The position numbers and the translations under genes were made by a program. A stretch of 64,000 bases of DNA from Babylonia areolata (taxonomy: Eukaryota > Mollusca > Gastropoda > Neogastropoda > Buccinidae). How positions within the stretch are numbered: the stretch's first letter is position 1; each line of letters begins with the position of its first letter. Shown here one piece after another: positions 1-20,963 of this stretch. Where the stretch lies: assembly GCF_041734735.1 (NCBI RefSeq), contig NC_134878.1, forward strand, positions 18,891,202-18,955,201, given 5' to 3'. The notes beneath the pieces were generated by a model. That model saw nothing but the letters and a program-made list of their open reading frames with translations, was not told where the DNA came from and did no database searches.

Positions 1-2650
1 AGTTCACGAACGCAGAAGGAGAGGATCCCTTTGTCCATTTTTGTCTGACATTAACTTGCCTTGGATGTGAAGGAGAGAGGTCTGACTGAATGGGAATGAA
101 TAATCTTTTTTTAATTATTGTTTTGTTATCTAACTTGATTTTTAATTCTGACTGTTCTGTTTTTCTTTTTAGATTATATGAACATTTGTATCGAATATTA
201 CATGTTTTATCTACTATTAATATTTGTACTTAGACAGTGATATCATGTATAATTAATAATAATTTAATATGAATGTTTGCTGTAGGTTTAAGCCATTCTT
301 AAATGTAAACAATGTTTGCATGTGTTGCAAATTTGAATATTTGATTCTTTGGACTGGAATTTTTTCAGCTTTCACTGAAAAACTGGAGAAAAAAAATTAA
401 TGTTCATGAACTCTTTATTCAGTTTTTACTGAAGTCTGGAGAAAAAAATCATGTGAGCATTTACTTCTTCTTGGACATAAGTGATGTGTGTGTTTGTGTG
501 CTTAACAAAGTCCGTGGTATGTACTGGGCAGACCATTGTGTATATCAAGTCCTATACATCTTCCCGCAGGATGCTACACCCAGTTGCAGATGTGATGTGA
601 TGGGTTGTTGGGTTGCTGTGATATCAATGTTAATTGAACACAAAGCATAAAGGCTTTCTTGTCTCCTCTTTTTCATACATGTAATCTTAGGTGAGATCCA
701 TGCTCTTAACAGTCAATTTCAGCAAACTTATTTGGGTATTATTCCATATCCACCAGTGAAATCCTTGAGGAGATTGGTCCAAAAATGTATGAGAATCATT
801 GTCAGTGCAGACAGTCACATCAGAATAATCACATAGGAAGGTCAGAACTTTGAGAACTCTCTATGGTGTACGATCCAGCTTCACCAAAGTAAACTAAGTA
901 AGCCAATGCTGGAACTGTGTCCTGGACCTAAGGACTATGACTAAGCCTGTAATGGTCAAATGAATTGTGATTAGATTCAAACAGTATATTGATTGGTTCA
1001 ACCCCCTCCACTGCCACACACACACATACACATGCATGATAAAGTACGGTTTTGCACAAGCAGTACTTGAAATATACTTCTTTTTTTTTTTATCAGTTAA
1101 CATCAGTTTGAACTTTGTATTGTCAATTACTTTCAGTGGAAGAGTATGTCTTGTGAAGCTGTGGGAGGATGTGGGGACCTATTTCTGTTACAGATAGTAT
1201 TCCCACCTTTTGGTAATTATGTGCTAGAAATTTCCTTTTTTCTGTCACTCTCATTGTTTCAGGATTTTTTTTCTCCTTTTTTTTCTGTTTCCTTATATTG
1301 CTGGTCCATTAAGCTTTCTTGAATTTTTTTTTTGTGGTCTTTTTCTGGACTTGGTAGTTGGTCATTCTGACGTTTTATTTTTATGCCTTGGATTTGTGAC
1401 TTACCTGCTGGCATTTTTTGGTTTTGGGGGTTTTGTATGTTTGGTTTTTTTCCTTTTTTGTTATAATTTTGTGTATTATGCTTGTGCTCAGGTTACTTTT
1501 TAAAAATTATCTTGTGAAAATTTGATGGAATGGTCTATGTCAGACGCATGTCCTTGGGTTAATGTGTTTATTAATGCAACTTCAAGTTCTAATGCCAAAT
1601 TTTGTCTTCAAGGTTTCAGTCTTTCAAGGGTCTAATGGATCAGTTTTGACTGTTTTCAACCCTGAAACGGCCCTGTGCAGACAACTGGGCTGTAAGCAAC
1701 ATGATAATAATAACATTGTGAATTTGTTGACTTTGTTATCAAGAAGCCAATTTTTTTGTTTTTTTGTTTTGTTTTTGCAAATTGAACCATGTTAGCAAAT
1801 CTTCCTATGCTCCTCTTTTCTACCAGTGGTTGGGTTTTCTGAGAGATTAAGAATGTTTTACTGCTGCAAAACACGTGTCTGTCAGGCCGTCTTATTCAGG
1901 TTTTTAAACTTTTTTCCGTGACAGCCCAGCATGGAAATATGAATTGATTCAGGAGAATGCTGACCTTGGTCACCGTAATGTTCACACAGCATCTGAACAG
2001 ACCACTCATTGGCTGTGAATGTACTACACCCATCAATCAGCTGAACATAAAGATTTTGTGCGATCTGGTCAGGCAGTTGTTTCTTTTTTTTTTCAGCCTC
2101 TTCCCTCTCAGCTCTGTCGGGCTGTTTCAGAGCTTTCAAAACCACAGGTTCTCACCATGTTTTGAGTTTTTTCTCAGGGCTGATATGCATGATTTTTTGC
2201 CATACATGCATGCATGCAAGTGGAAATGTTTCAGTGCATGCACCATGCCAGCAAGAGTGTGTTTGGGGGCTGGTTGGGTAGGGGGATGAGCTTGTAGTGA
2301 CTGAAGTGACAAGGTTGTGTGCATGACAGGAAGTTGGGGAGGGGAGGGAGGTGTGGGTGGGAGTGAAGATTAGTGAGCAAGGGGAAGAAATACAGGACTG
2401 TGATGTGTAGGAATGGGGTGTGTTGGTGTTAATGGTGTATTATTTCAATGTTATTTTCTTCCAGAATATGTCATACCAGAACATCATGAATGTTTTAGTT
2501 TTCTGATGCACATCTTTGTGCCGATTCCTCCATGCGTGTCAACTGGCAGTTTGAAGTATCTTGTCTTTGCCATGCTGTATTATGTCCCTATCTGTTATGT
2601 CATGTGAATGCTGTGGCGTTTCTCAGGAAAATAAAACTGGATCACAAAAT
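1..2650 (+). other. possible 3' UTR of an upstream + strand gene; no coding call
   Basis: I see no convincing exon here. Two frames are open at the window edge: one reads SSRTQKERIPLSIFV and stops at 46-48, another stops at 85-87. Either could be the end of a coding exon, and the sequence cannot decide between them. The rest is AT-rich with many T runs and ends in an AATAAA at 2630-2635, as expected for a long + strand 3' UTR. ORFs inside it are short and lack codon structure. Confidence 0.3.
2630..2635 (+). terminator. candidate polyadenylation signal AATAAA
   Basis: An exact AATAAA follows about 2.6 kb of T-rich, noncoding + strand sequence. It is the best candidate for the 3' end of an upstream gene lying mostly outside the window. 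A GT-rich downstream element is not obvious. Confidence 0.3.
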
Positions 2651-2975
2651 GACAACTAGTATTTGAAGACTAGTATTGTGACAGAGCAGTGGCTTTCCAT
2701 TAAGAAGTATACGTTTTGTAAAATAGAGAATTAATGCACTGATTCAGAGTTCAAAGTGATCTGACCAGCTGCTATGAAACTGTTAGCATCACAAACATAG
2801 ATCTGGTAGGAAATGGCTTTGAACACCATGATTACAGGCATGGTATCGTGTGACGTTTTTCTTTTGGTCTTGGGCCAGTATCTCTGTTGGACTGATGCCA
2901 GGATGTATAATGAAAGACCGACATAACAGCCCTGTTGTGCTGTTCCAAACCTAAACGAATGTCTCACTTTCATGG

Positions 2976-3113
2976 TAAAACAAATACACTTGCAGACAGG
3001 AAAAGGTTGGGGGGAAAAAAAGGGTAGTGGTGTTATGTGGCAATACTCTCCCTAGAAAAGCAGCCCAAATTTCACACAGAGAAATCTGTTGTTACAAAAA
3101 GTTATACAATTCA
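2976..3113 (+). repeat. degenerate domain-type SINE copy (family B)
   Basis: This stretch carries the block AGCAGCCCAAATTTCACACA followed by AGAAATCTGTTGT, which recurs at about 35270 and 48390. It is the most diverged of the three copies and lacks a recognisable head. The shared block resembles conserved central domains of invertebrate SINEs, but I cannot name the family. Confidence 0.6.
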
Positions 3114-3483
3114 GTATTGAGAAAACAAACTCACTCAAAAGTCAGTGCCCTCTTAAATTGTACACTTTTTCCAAATTTTGTGGCCCTGCTTTCAATGTGA
3201 CCACAGTTTTGAGTACCCACCCTCCACTTACATGTCGTGATAAGCTCTTGTCTTCAGTATCTTCAAGTTCATCAGGGGTATCGTCTTCCAATGGATGGTG
3301 TGACAGTCTCCAAGGTGACACTTAAGTCTAGGTCCATGACAAAAGCAGTTAATAATGCAGTGAAGGGCTTAGTAGGTTGTGTCATGTGTATTACACATGT
3401 ATGTTGAATTGGAACAGGCATCACTAAACATCCCTAAAGTGATACAGCAGCATTGCATGCTCTTCTAAGGTATGCGGCCTCTT

Positions 3484-3886
3484 GGCAGCCTAACGACGGG
3501 TGCAATGGCCGAGTGGTTAAAATGTTGGACTTTCAATCTGGAGGTCCTAGGATCAAATCTTGGAAATGGCACCTGGTGGGTAAAGGGTGGAGATTTTTCC
3601 CGATCTCCCATGTCAACATATGTGCAGACCTGCTTGTGCCTGAACCCCCTTTATGTGTTTCAACAAGATGATCAAATACGCATGTTAAAGATCCTGCAAT
3701 CCATGTCAGCATTCAGTGGATTATGGAAAGAACAAAAAACACAGCAAGCACCCCCCTGAAAACAGAGTATGGCTACCAACATGGTGGGATAAAAACGGTC
3801 ATACACGTAAAAGCCTACTCATGTATATATGAGTGAACGTGGGAGTTGCAGCCCATGAACAGAGGAGGAGGAGGAGGCAGCCTAAC
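3484..3886 (+). repeat. tRNA-derived SINE (family A) with 11-bp target-site duplication
   Basis: The head is tRNA-like: box A TGGCCGAGTGGTTAA near 3506 and box B GGTCCTAGGATCAAATC near 3543. A conserved body (GCAGACCTGCTTGTGCCTGA) and a tail ending in a GAGGAG run follow. The element (3495-3875) is flanked by exact copies of GGCAGCCTAAC at 3484-3494 and 3876-3886, the signature of retroposition. Related body or tail sequence recurs at about 15706, 29150 and, inverted, 46370. It lies just beyond the likely 3' end of PCMTD. A functional tRNA is unlikely because the acceptor stem does not pair. Confidence 0.85.
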
Positions 3887-4410
3887 ATTATGGAATGTTC
3901 TAAGTGGGACTGTAACTGACTTTTCAGGATAAATAGCACAGGCATAATGCCAAAGGAACAGCATAGAAAATAGGGAAAAACAACAAAAACACAACAAAGA
4001 ACAAAAACAAACAAAAATTACAAGAACAAAAAAAAAAACCTACCCCCCCCCCCCCCCCGAACCCTATGGAACTTTTGGTAGCATTTTTTTTTCTGAGGGC
4101 ATAACATTTGCTTGTACTGGATTTACATATATATTAAGGATGTGGTGATTATATGTCTACAGAAAATCAGTATCAGATGCAGTTTGAAGGCAAAACAATT
4201 TTACCTGATTTTTATTAACAGTAAACCACACAAATTATGTATCTACAGAACATGTCATCACACCGACAGTTTCCAAACTTTTTTTTTTTTACAACTGGAA
4301 GCTGTCATACAAGTACAACTAACATGTACTCAATGTCGGTAACACACAAACCTTGCAAAATTTATAACTGGATGATGACAGATCATGAATGACCTGAAAG
4401 ACACAAAAAC
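3887..4410. other. intergenic sequence with C and A homopolymers
   Basis: No coding signal is visible. The stretch holds an A run at about 4028-4038 and a C16 run at 4043-4058, plus AT-rich sequence containing a TTTATT near 4212 that would read AATAAA on the - strand. Confidence 0.4.
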
Positions 4411-4419
4411 AACTATGTA

Positions 4420-6502
4420 CAGTTTATTTATTTATTCATTTATTTAAGGCTATTGAAGGTTATATGGCTAAGCATGGAACAAGGACTGGTCTCTAAATCA
4501 TCACCTTCACAAATCTCAATCTAAAGTCAAGTCCATTTTGAATTGGTTCTCATCAACGTTCAAACATACAGAAATGTACAAATACGCATACACTGATATA
4601 TATGTACACACACAGGCACAAATCAATTCTGTTTCCTCCAAACACTGCTGATGAGCATGCCATGGACAATGAACAGGATGCAATGATTCATTTAATCAAA
4701 CAATAAAATGGCAATGCACAGAAAGCTGACCAGACACAATGTAATCATGTTAAATAAAGTATTTGTCAAAGTGGAAACAATTCTGATTAATGTACACTGT
4801 AAATGGAAAATTTGAGTTAATGATCAAAACTATCAGCATACATGAGTGCTTAAAATCCTCATAAATATTCTATATACTGTCTACATACTATGCATCACCA
4901 CAGATTGCTGCTACGTGATACACTGCAGGTGTTCAACACAATCCCACAAACGTGTTACAATTCTAATACAGTGTACAGGAGTAGACAGTAGTTGGTAGTG
5001 GTTTTGGAGGAGGTGGGTGTAAGTGGGAAATACAGGTACTTTATTATGTCAAGCAGTGATAATTAGAAAACCTACAACCTGTCTTTGACACTATCAGAAG
5101 CTGAATTGCCATGCATAATAAGACATCTGTTATCTATTACCATAACTGACTGTGACTGCCATTTCCTATCACTCGTCACGCATTATACCTGAGCCCTGCT
5201 CAGGAACCAGTTAAAGTATTTTCAAGCCTACATCTAAGCAGCACAACAAATCACAACTGATCAAACTGGTTATTTGATTTCTTAACTAAGTGTACACATT
5301 AAGAAAACAGCATGATTCTTGATTAACATCCAGGCAACTTACTGATAAAGTTAGGGTGCAGTTTGAGCATTTTCAAGAAGTACTTTTTAAAAACATTTTG
5401 TATGTGATCATAACAAAAAAGTCATATTTCAGTACTTGTAAGGTACAGAGCAAACTGTTCTGAGATAAATTACACTTCTTTTGTTCCTGACAATGATGTT
5501 GAAGCCTTGAAAGGTGAGGCAATAATAAATGTGAGTGATTTATGTGAAGTCATGCGTTTTGTGTGACTGTCAACGCCTCCCAAGTGGTCAAGGTTACACA
5601 CGCTGTTATCCTCACAGTGCCCTTTGAGTGGACACAGGCAGTGAACGTATCTTATGTCTTGAGATGTTCTCCTCAAAAACCAAACAAACTAATTCATCTG
5701 TACATCAGCTCCTCTGCTAAGTGAAAGGTGTAACCAACTAACAATCAACAAATATCACGGCATTACTTGAATGTGTGACTGTATTCCATTACCTGGTGGG
5801 AGAATCTGATTAAGATGAAGGAAGACAAGAAAACTTTACTTTGTTCATTATATAAAAAGAAAACTAAAAAAAATCTCAGTACCTTTCTATCATACATTAT
5901 GAGAAACAAACAACCTGTGAAGCCGTAAATGCTGTGTGCACTGTATGCAAGACTGAATTTGAAAAAAACCCCAACTGTTAGCTATGAAGCACTGTACTCA
6001 GTGAAAGAAAATCGACCAAACTGAAAGCAACATTTTGTACATGCTACAATAGTTGTACAATGTCATAGTCATCTGTCCTTCACTTTTCACGTTATTTTAC
6101 AGATGTTTCAAACCACTGCCTTAAAAACGGCAAAATTTAACCTTTCAAAAAGCATTTCAAACCTGTGAACTTAAAAGTTTTGAATCCACTTGTCCATGTG
6201 TAACAATCACAGTGAACATGGAGGAAAGGAAAATGGGGATGTTATATACAGCGCTGAAAAAACAAAACACAAACACTTGCACACAAACGCACACATCCCA
6301 TAATCTTCAATTTGAGAATTTGTCTTTGAATATTTCGACATACTCTCCGGCTCCCTGGTAGAACCGTGTATACCAAACGTTCACAGCAAACTCACATATT
6401 GATCAACTGTTAGTTCCAAACTGTTTTCCAACCCTCCAACATTTGACAAATTTCCAATGAAAGACCTTGGACTGTGTACTGGTCATGAGGCCAGAGACAC
6501 TG
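4420..6502 (-). other. PCMTD1: PCMTD 3' UTR (probable extent)
   Basis: This is AT-rich sequence downstream of the PCMTD stop, read on the - strand. TTTATT occurs near 5040 and several times in a cluster at 4421-4447; these are AATAAA on the - strand, so the transcript could end at either place. No other gene is visible here. The extent is inferred from these signals only. Confidence 0.45.
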
Positions 6503-16279
<9,777 letters not shown>

Positions 16280-17454
16280 CTATTCCAAGGCAAGATCCAT
16301 AATAAGAAATGCATTTTTTTTCTCTTTTTTAAAGAACTGATTCCATGATATGAAGCAGCATATTGATTATCACTGATCTGTAATCCATGTCTGCACAATG
16401 AAAAGGCCAATAAATATGGGAGGCATGCTATTTTGCCAGTCTAGGTCCCATGAAATTCAGATTTCTTTTTACAAACGATCTCCAGGTGTCATAAATGGCA
16501 GCAACTCAACTATTCAAACTCAGATGTTTTCAAAACTGTCATCACTTTCTCTTGGACTACACATTTATATGACATATGGGCGATTCTTTACAAACTAAAC
16601 ATCATAACTATTATCATAATTTTATTTTCCAACCACACATTCCCATACCTTTGGGAACAAACAGGATGCAGTGGTATAAGGAAATAAACTGTCAGCATGT
16701 GCACTTTCAAACACCCCCCTCCTTCCCCTATCAAAAAAAAAAAGAAAAAGAAAAAAAAGTATCCTACCTCCTATATGAGTCTTGTAACAGGAACTTTAAT
16801 AAAATTCTTAACCAAAAATTCAAATAAAGCCATCTGACGCTTATGTGCATGACTGCATATGATCTGATGCAGAACATTTCGTTTCTTTCTTCTGAACATT
16901 TGTTTTAAAGTCATAAAAACTCCGAAACAAATGTGCTGTCACAGACTTACAATTTATATTCGTTGCAAATAAATTCAGAGATGCATGATAATTAAATACA
17001 TTTAAAGACCACAGAAACATCTAAAACCAAAAACAAAAAAAGCAATGACTAGTACAGTAATCTAATAATGAAGCCGTCACACTCTATCTTAAAGCTTACA
17101 CTTTTACAGTAAATGCAACTGCAACTGTTTGTCCTGAATACCTTATTTATTTTTCATATCAAACTGATTCTTCAGCAGAACTGTTGATTTCATCATAGTC
17201 CTAATCAAACTTTATGTCCAAATGATTCTGTCTCATTAGCAGAAAAACTCTGATTCCCTGAATGCAATCAGACAACAGAGCTAAGTCTGAAGAGAATTTG
17301 TCTCAAATGTCACACTTTTCACAGCTGCAGATCAGATACATGTTCACTCACTAAAAATTACAAATTGTGGGTTTTCATAATTATACATGTATTCATAGCA
17401 GTTTTCACCCCAATGTTTAAAAGCAACCATTCTGTATTCACAGGGCATGAAGAG

Positions 17455-17715
17455 TAATGGTGATGCATGCTGAATATATGCTAGTGTAACACCCACGGGT
17501 TGTGGAATCTTACAAGATCACCAAAAGGCCCAGTCAACATCTGCAGAATAATCTTCTGCATATCAGCAAGCCTGCTCATCTGTGTTAACCCACAATTTTG
17601 GGTCATTTTCCATTAACCCAAACTGGCCACAGACACCACTGGGAATTGAACCATAAAACCCAAGGTCCTGCAGAGTGAAGTCCAATGGTCTGAGCACCCT
17701 TCTTCTATCATCCCC
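17455..17715 (-). repeat. tRNA-derived SINE, degenerate
   Basis: Read on the - strand it has a tRNA-like head: GTGCTCAGACCATTGGACTT, then a box B GGTTCAATTCCCAG, followed by an unrelated body. Its head resembles, but is not the same as, the family A head. Confidence 0.5.
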
Positions 17716-18642
17716 CCCCTTCCCCCACCAGTCCTGTCTAACAACTGTACACTCATAAACTACTGTGTCAAAATTCTGTTCCAATGGTATTACTGCATTA
17801 ACTTCAACCCCCCAGTAAAGAAAGACTGTGCAGAGTGTTCTTTCAGTTCCACTATGGAAATTACTTGACTACTTTTTCTCAACTCTCCACCACACTGAAC
17901 AGATCCTGATAAAACAAAATATCATTGTGAACTAAGTGGGTTTTTTTGTGTGTTTTTTAAATATTGTTCTTTTTCTCTTTTTTATCATCTAATATCAATA
18001 TATCCCTAGAGAGAAAGTGTACATCGTAAACAGTGGAAAACTGAAGCAATAACTGATATTTATCTTAAAAAGTGCTAAAGATTAACCCAGACAATGGCTG
18101 TCACTTAACATAAAAATATTGCAATAATTCATTCCTGATGAAAAGAAAATTAAAAAAAAAAAAAGATGTCATCACTGCATCTCATTTTCAACTTACTGTA
18201 AATAAATTCTACTATGACTGGCAACATGGTTTCCCTAGTATGACAAAAGAGATCTTGCAAGATCTACACAAGTTATGGGTGATGGGGAAGTTTACTTAAA
18301 AAAGAACCAAGGATATCCTTAATCATATTTGCGTTTTAGAAAATTTTTTTTAGACTGTTACTCATTAAAGATTATTATTAGAACAAGGGAGCTGTGAAAT
18401 GGAAAAGGGCAGATCCACAGGGTACAAAACATAAGAAATGTTAACTCACATTCACAAGGCATATCAGTAATTAATATAATCTTAGAAAAAACGGAAAAAA
18501 AGTAATGAGCCTGACAAACAGGAACTTGCTTTGCAGTTATTTTTTCAATGACAGCAAAGGATATAGTAATCTAATACAGTCAATATACATGATTTACAGT
18601 ACGATCTGAATTCACTGCTAGGATTGTCTGAAATTTGTATTT

Positions 18643-18643
<1 letters not shown>

Positions 18644-18685
<42 letters not shown>
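18644..18685. repeat. (CA)n microsatellite
   Basis: About 20 uninterrupted CA units directly upstream of a family C repeat copy. Confidence 0.93.
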
Positions 18686-18687
<2 letters not shown>

Positions 18688-18690
18688 TGC

Positions 18691-18786
18691 TCCGCATAGA
18701 CGGATAGTAGTTTGCACAGGACAGGAATGTCAGACCCCTGCCGGAGTCTGCACTAGTTGGGTCACGGTTAAGTATGTGTAATTAAA
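18691..18786 (+). repeat. family C repeat, second copy
   Basis: Begins at CTCCGCATAGACGGATAG and ends in AGTATGTGTAATTAAA, nearly identical to 11401-11505. The 5' part present in the first copy is missing here. Confidence 0.75.
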
Positions 18787-19245
18787 AGGAAAAATATACA
18801 TGAATCAGATTAAATGCAGGAAAAATTAGTGTTCTACGAGTATGAAACAAGGTTTGTACAAACTCCATATGTAAAAAAAGAAACTTTTAGAAAGAGATGT
18901 GTGTGTAACTGCTGATGTCATAAAAAAAATGATATACACATTCAAAAAGCTGTGTAAAGCAACAGGTTCTTCAACTGATAAAAACATATTTTGTCTTGAC
19001 TGAATAAGTCTAAATAAAGATAATGTTAAATTGTTTCAGGTCTATTTTGATAAGGACACACACACACACACATACATACATACATATACATACACTGATA
19101 AGAAGTATCCTAATCAGACATCTTATGCATCTCCATTTTATTTCCTATAAGACTGATTAAGTCTCGATTCTAAATAGCCCAAGTCAATAAATACAGTAAC
19201 TTGATTACTTATAATTTACAGCTTATAATGTAACTGCTATGGAAG

Positions 19246-19247
<2 letters not shown>

Positions 19248-19284
<37 letters not shown>

Positions 19285-19334
19285 TATGTGCGTGTGTGTG
19301 CATGTGTGTGTGTGTGTCTATGTGCGAGTGTGTG

Positions 19335-19367
<33 letters not shown>

Positions 19368-19376
19368 ATGAGCATG
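19248..19376. repeat. compound (TG)n microsatellite
   Basis: TG runs interrupted by internally repeated blocks such as TCTATGTGCG and GTGTGTGCATG, giving a short higher-order repeat. Confidence 0.9.
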
Positions 19377-19947
19377 CATGTGATGTGTGTGCACATGCAT
19401 GAATATCTGTGTGTGTAAAGCGGGCAAGTTGGGAGAAGTGTGTGTAGTGAAAGGTGCTATTACAGTATTAGTATTCCTAGCAATGTTGCATCTTTAAATA
19501 CTATTCATACTTCTGTACCTTTGTCATATTACATGTATTGTTAAATGCGCTTACAGCCACATATAATGCACTATATATCCATGCACATTATCATAATCAT
19601 TTATTAAGAATAGCAAATTATTGGTAACTGAATTTCACCAAGTATAAATTTTGAGTCACTGATACTTCTGAGGAGTGCGAGTGGGATTAGCATAAAACAA
19701 ACTTGAAATGGAAATCTCTGAACATTGAAAATCTACTAAGAAGAATAATCATCATGAGCATTAAAAGGCACATCACTTTGCCTGAATTACAATTACCAGG
19801 ACTAAAAGTAAATATATTTGTTTTGCAATTGCTATCAGAGGTTTCATCACCATCAAACTGACAAATACACCAGGACGACAGGATACTTAACACACTACAC
19901 ATGTGTCCCATGCTGTTTAAACATCTGTTTTTGCTGAACCTTAATTG

Positions 19948-19949
<2 letters not shown>

Positions 19950-19999
<50 letters not shown>

Positions 20000-20043
20000 T
20001 TACAGCCACATATAATGCACTATATATATATATATATATATAT
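19950..20043. repeat. (AT)n microsatellite split by a 34-bp duplicate of nearby sequence
   Basis: AT units at about 19950-19995 and 20021-20043 surround a block identical over 34 bp (19994-20027) to 19545-19578. The core is GCGCTTACAGCCACATATAA. Confidence 0.9.
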
Positions 20044-20515
20044 GTTTGGCCACTGTTCACAATATGCAATCACCTGATCCACGCAATTTCTGCTTACATG
20101 GCAATCACCCGTTTTACTCTGACCTGAGCACGACGTTCTGATTTAGTCACGAGAAAGCACAACTGTCAATCTGGCTTGGATGCAAATCAATATTTTGCGA
20201 AAATAAAGATAGCACGGACATGAATCGCAGCCAAGTCACATAAACGATAACGCAAACTACCGCTGCACTCGTGACTATTGTTTCTTTTTCTTTCTTTCTG
20301 GCAGACTGAGCCAAAAATTAAAAAGTAAACACTAAACAATAGTATACTTGTCCAACGAAAAACAACGCACTTCATGACACTCGTGTCAAAGTATAGTCTG
20401 TAAGATAATCTCCGACGAAAGAGTGTGGCAAAGTAAGCTGAGGCCAAAACATCCTTGACTTCGCTCGTTCTGACAAAAAATACGAAGATTGGGAGCATAT
20501 GCAAAATCCACTTAC

Positions 20516-20720
20516 AGGTCATTTCAAAGTGGATCAAAATCAACAAAGAAAAGACATAAAGAGTTTAATCATGTATCCCACTTATTCTACACCCTAGTCT
20601 TCATAAGGAGAGAGCGCATACCAAAGAAATATGTTTTCAACAATCCAGCAGGTTAGGATCTTTCTTGCAGTCGCAGTCACCCAGCTGGCTCGGATCAAAA
20701 CAACAACATTGACCATGACG
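20516..20720 (-). other. PCMTD1: PCMTD noncoding first exon (candidate)
   Basis: On the - strand a consensus donor GACCT|GTAAGTGG ends at 20516, the right place for a 5' UTR exon joined to the acceptor at 16240. The 5' end is not determined; 20720 is only the upper limit set by the CRE. There is no conserved coding sequence in it. Confidence 0.45.
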
Positions 20721-20954
20721 TCACGTATTAACATAGACAACAGACTGCTATTAATTTTTTTCCAGTAGAAGACATCAACACGTAATTTGAATCACAGAAG
20801 GTCCCGAAAATATTATAATACAAAATACAAGTATAAAATTATATTCTTTTATTTTGTTTTTTATTGCCCACTTTAACTCTACTCGTTCACATCCCAGAAC
20901 AGCAGCGATATCCCGACCCTCTTGTTAAGCTGTTCTTAGTTACTCCCGCGGCAA
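20517..20954. promoter_or_regulatory. putative bidirectional promoter of PCMTD and L3MBTL
   Basis: PCMTD is transcribed leftwards with a first-exon donor at 20516, and L3MBTL rightwards with a start at 20955. The interval is about 440 bases, so the genes are head to head. It holds one CRE and an AT-rich core. Transcription start sites are inferred, not seen. Confidence 0.5.
20716..20723. promoter_or_regulatory. consensus CRE (TGACGTCA) in the divergent promoter region
   Basis: The palindrome TGACGTCA is the consensus site for CREB/ATF proteins. It sits between the inferred PCMTD first exon and the inferred L3MBTL start, in a stretch with more CpG than the flanking introns. No TATA box is obvious for either gene. 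Confidence 0.55.
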
Positions 20955-20963
20955 ATGGCCGAG
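20955..20963 (+). CDS. L3MBTL: L3MBTL first coding exon (9 nt, candidate)
   Basis: CAAATGGCCGAG|GTATCAG gives Met-Ala-Glu and a donor. It joins in frame to AACAATTTCCATGTTATGATG after the acceptor at 24666. If the alternative donor TCAGCG|GTGAGAAA (about 20981) is used instead, this ATG becomes a six-codon upstream ORF and translation starts at 24682. Confidence 0.5.

Noticed and set aside
1-90. Terminal coding exon of an upstream gene
   Set aside because: Two frames are open at the edge and neither can be identified without upstream sequence.
3501-3575. Functional tRNA gene
   Set aside because: It has A and B boxes but no acceptor stem, and it is the head of a SINE with target duplications.
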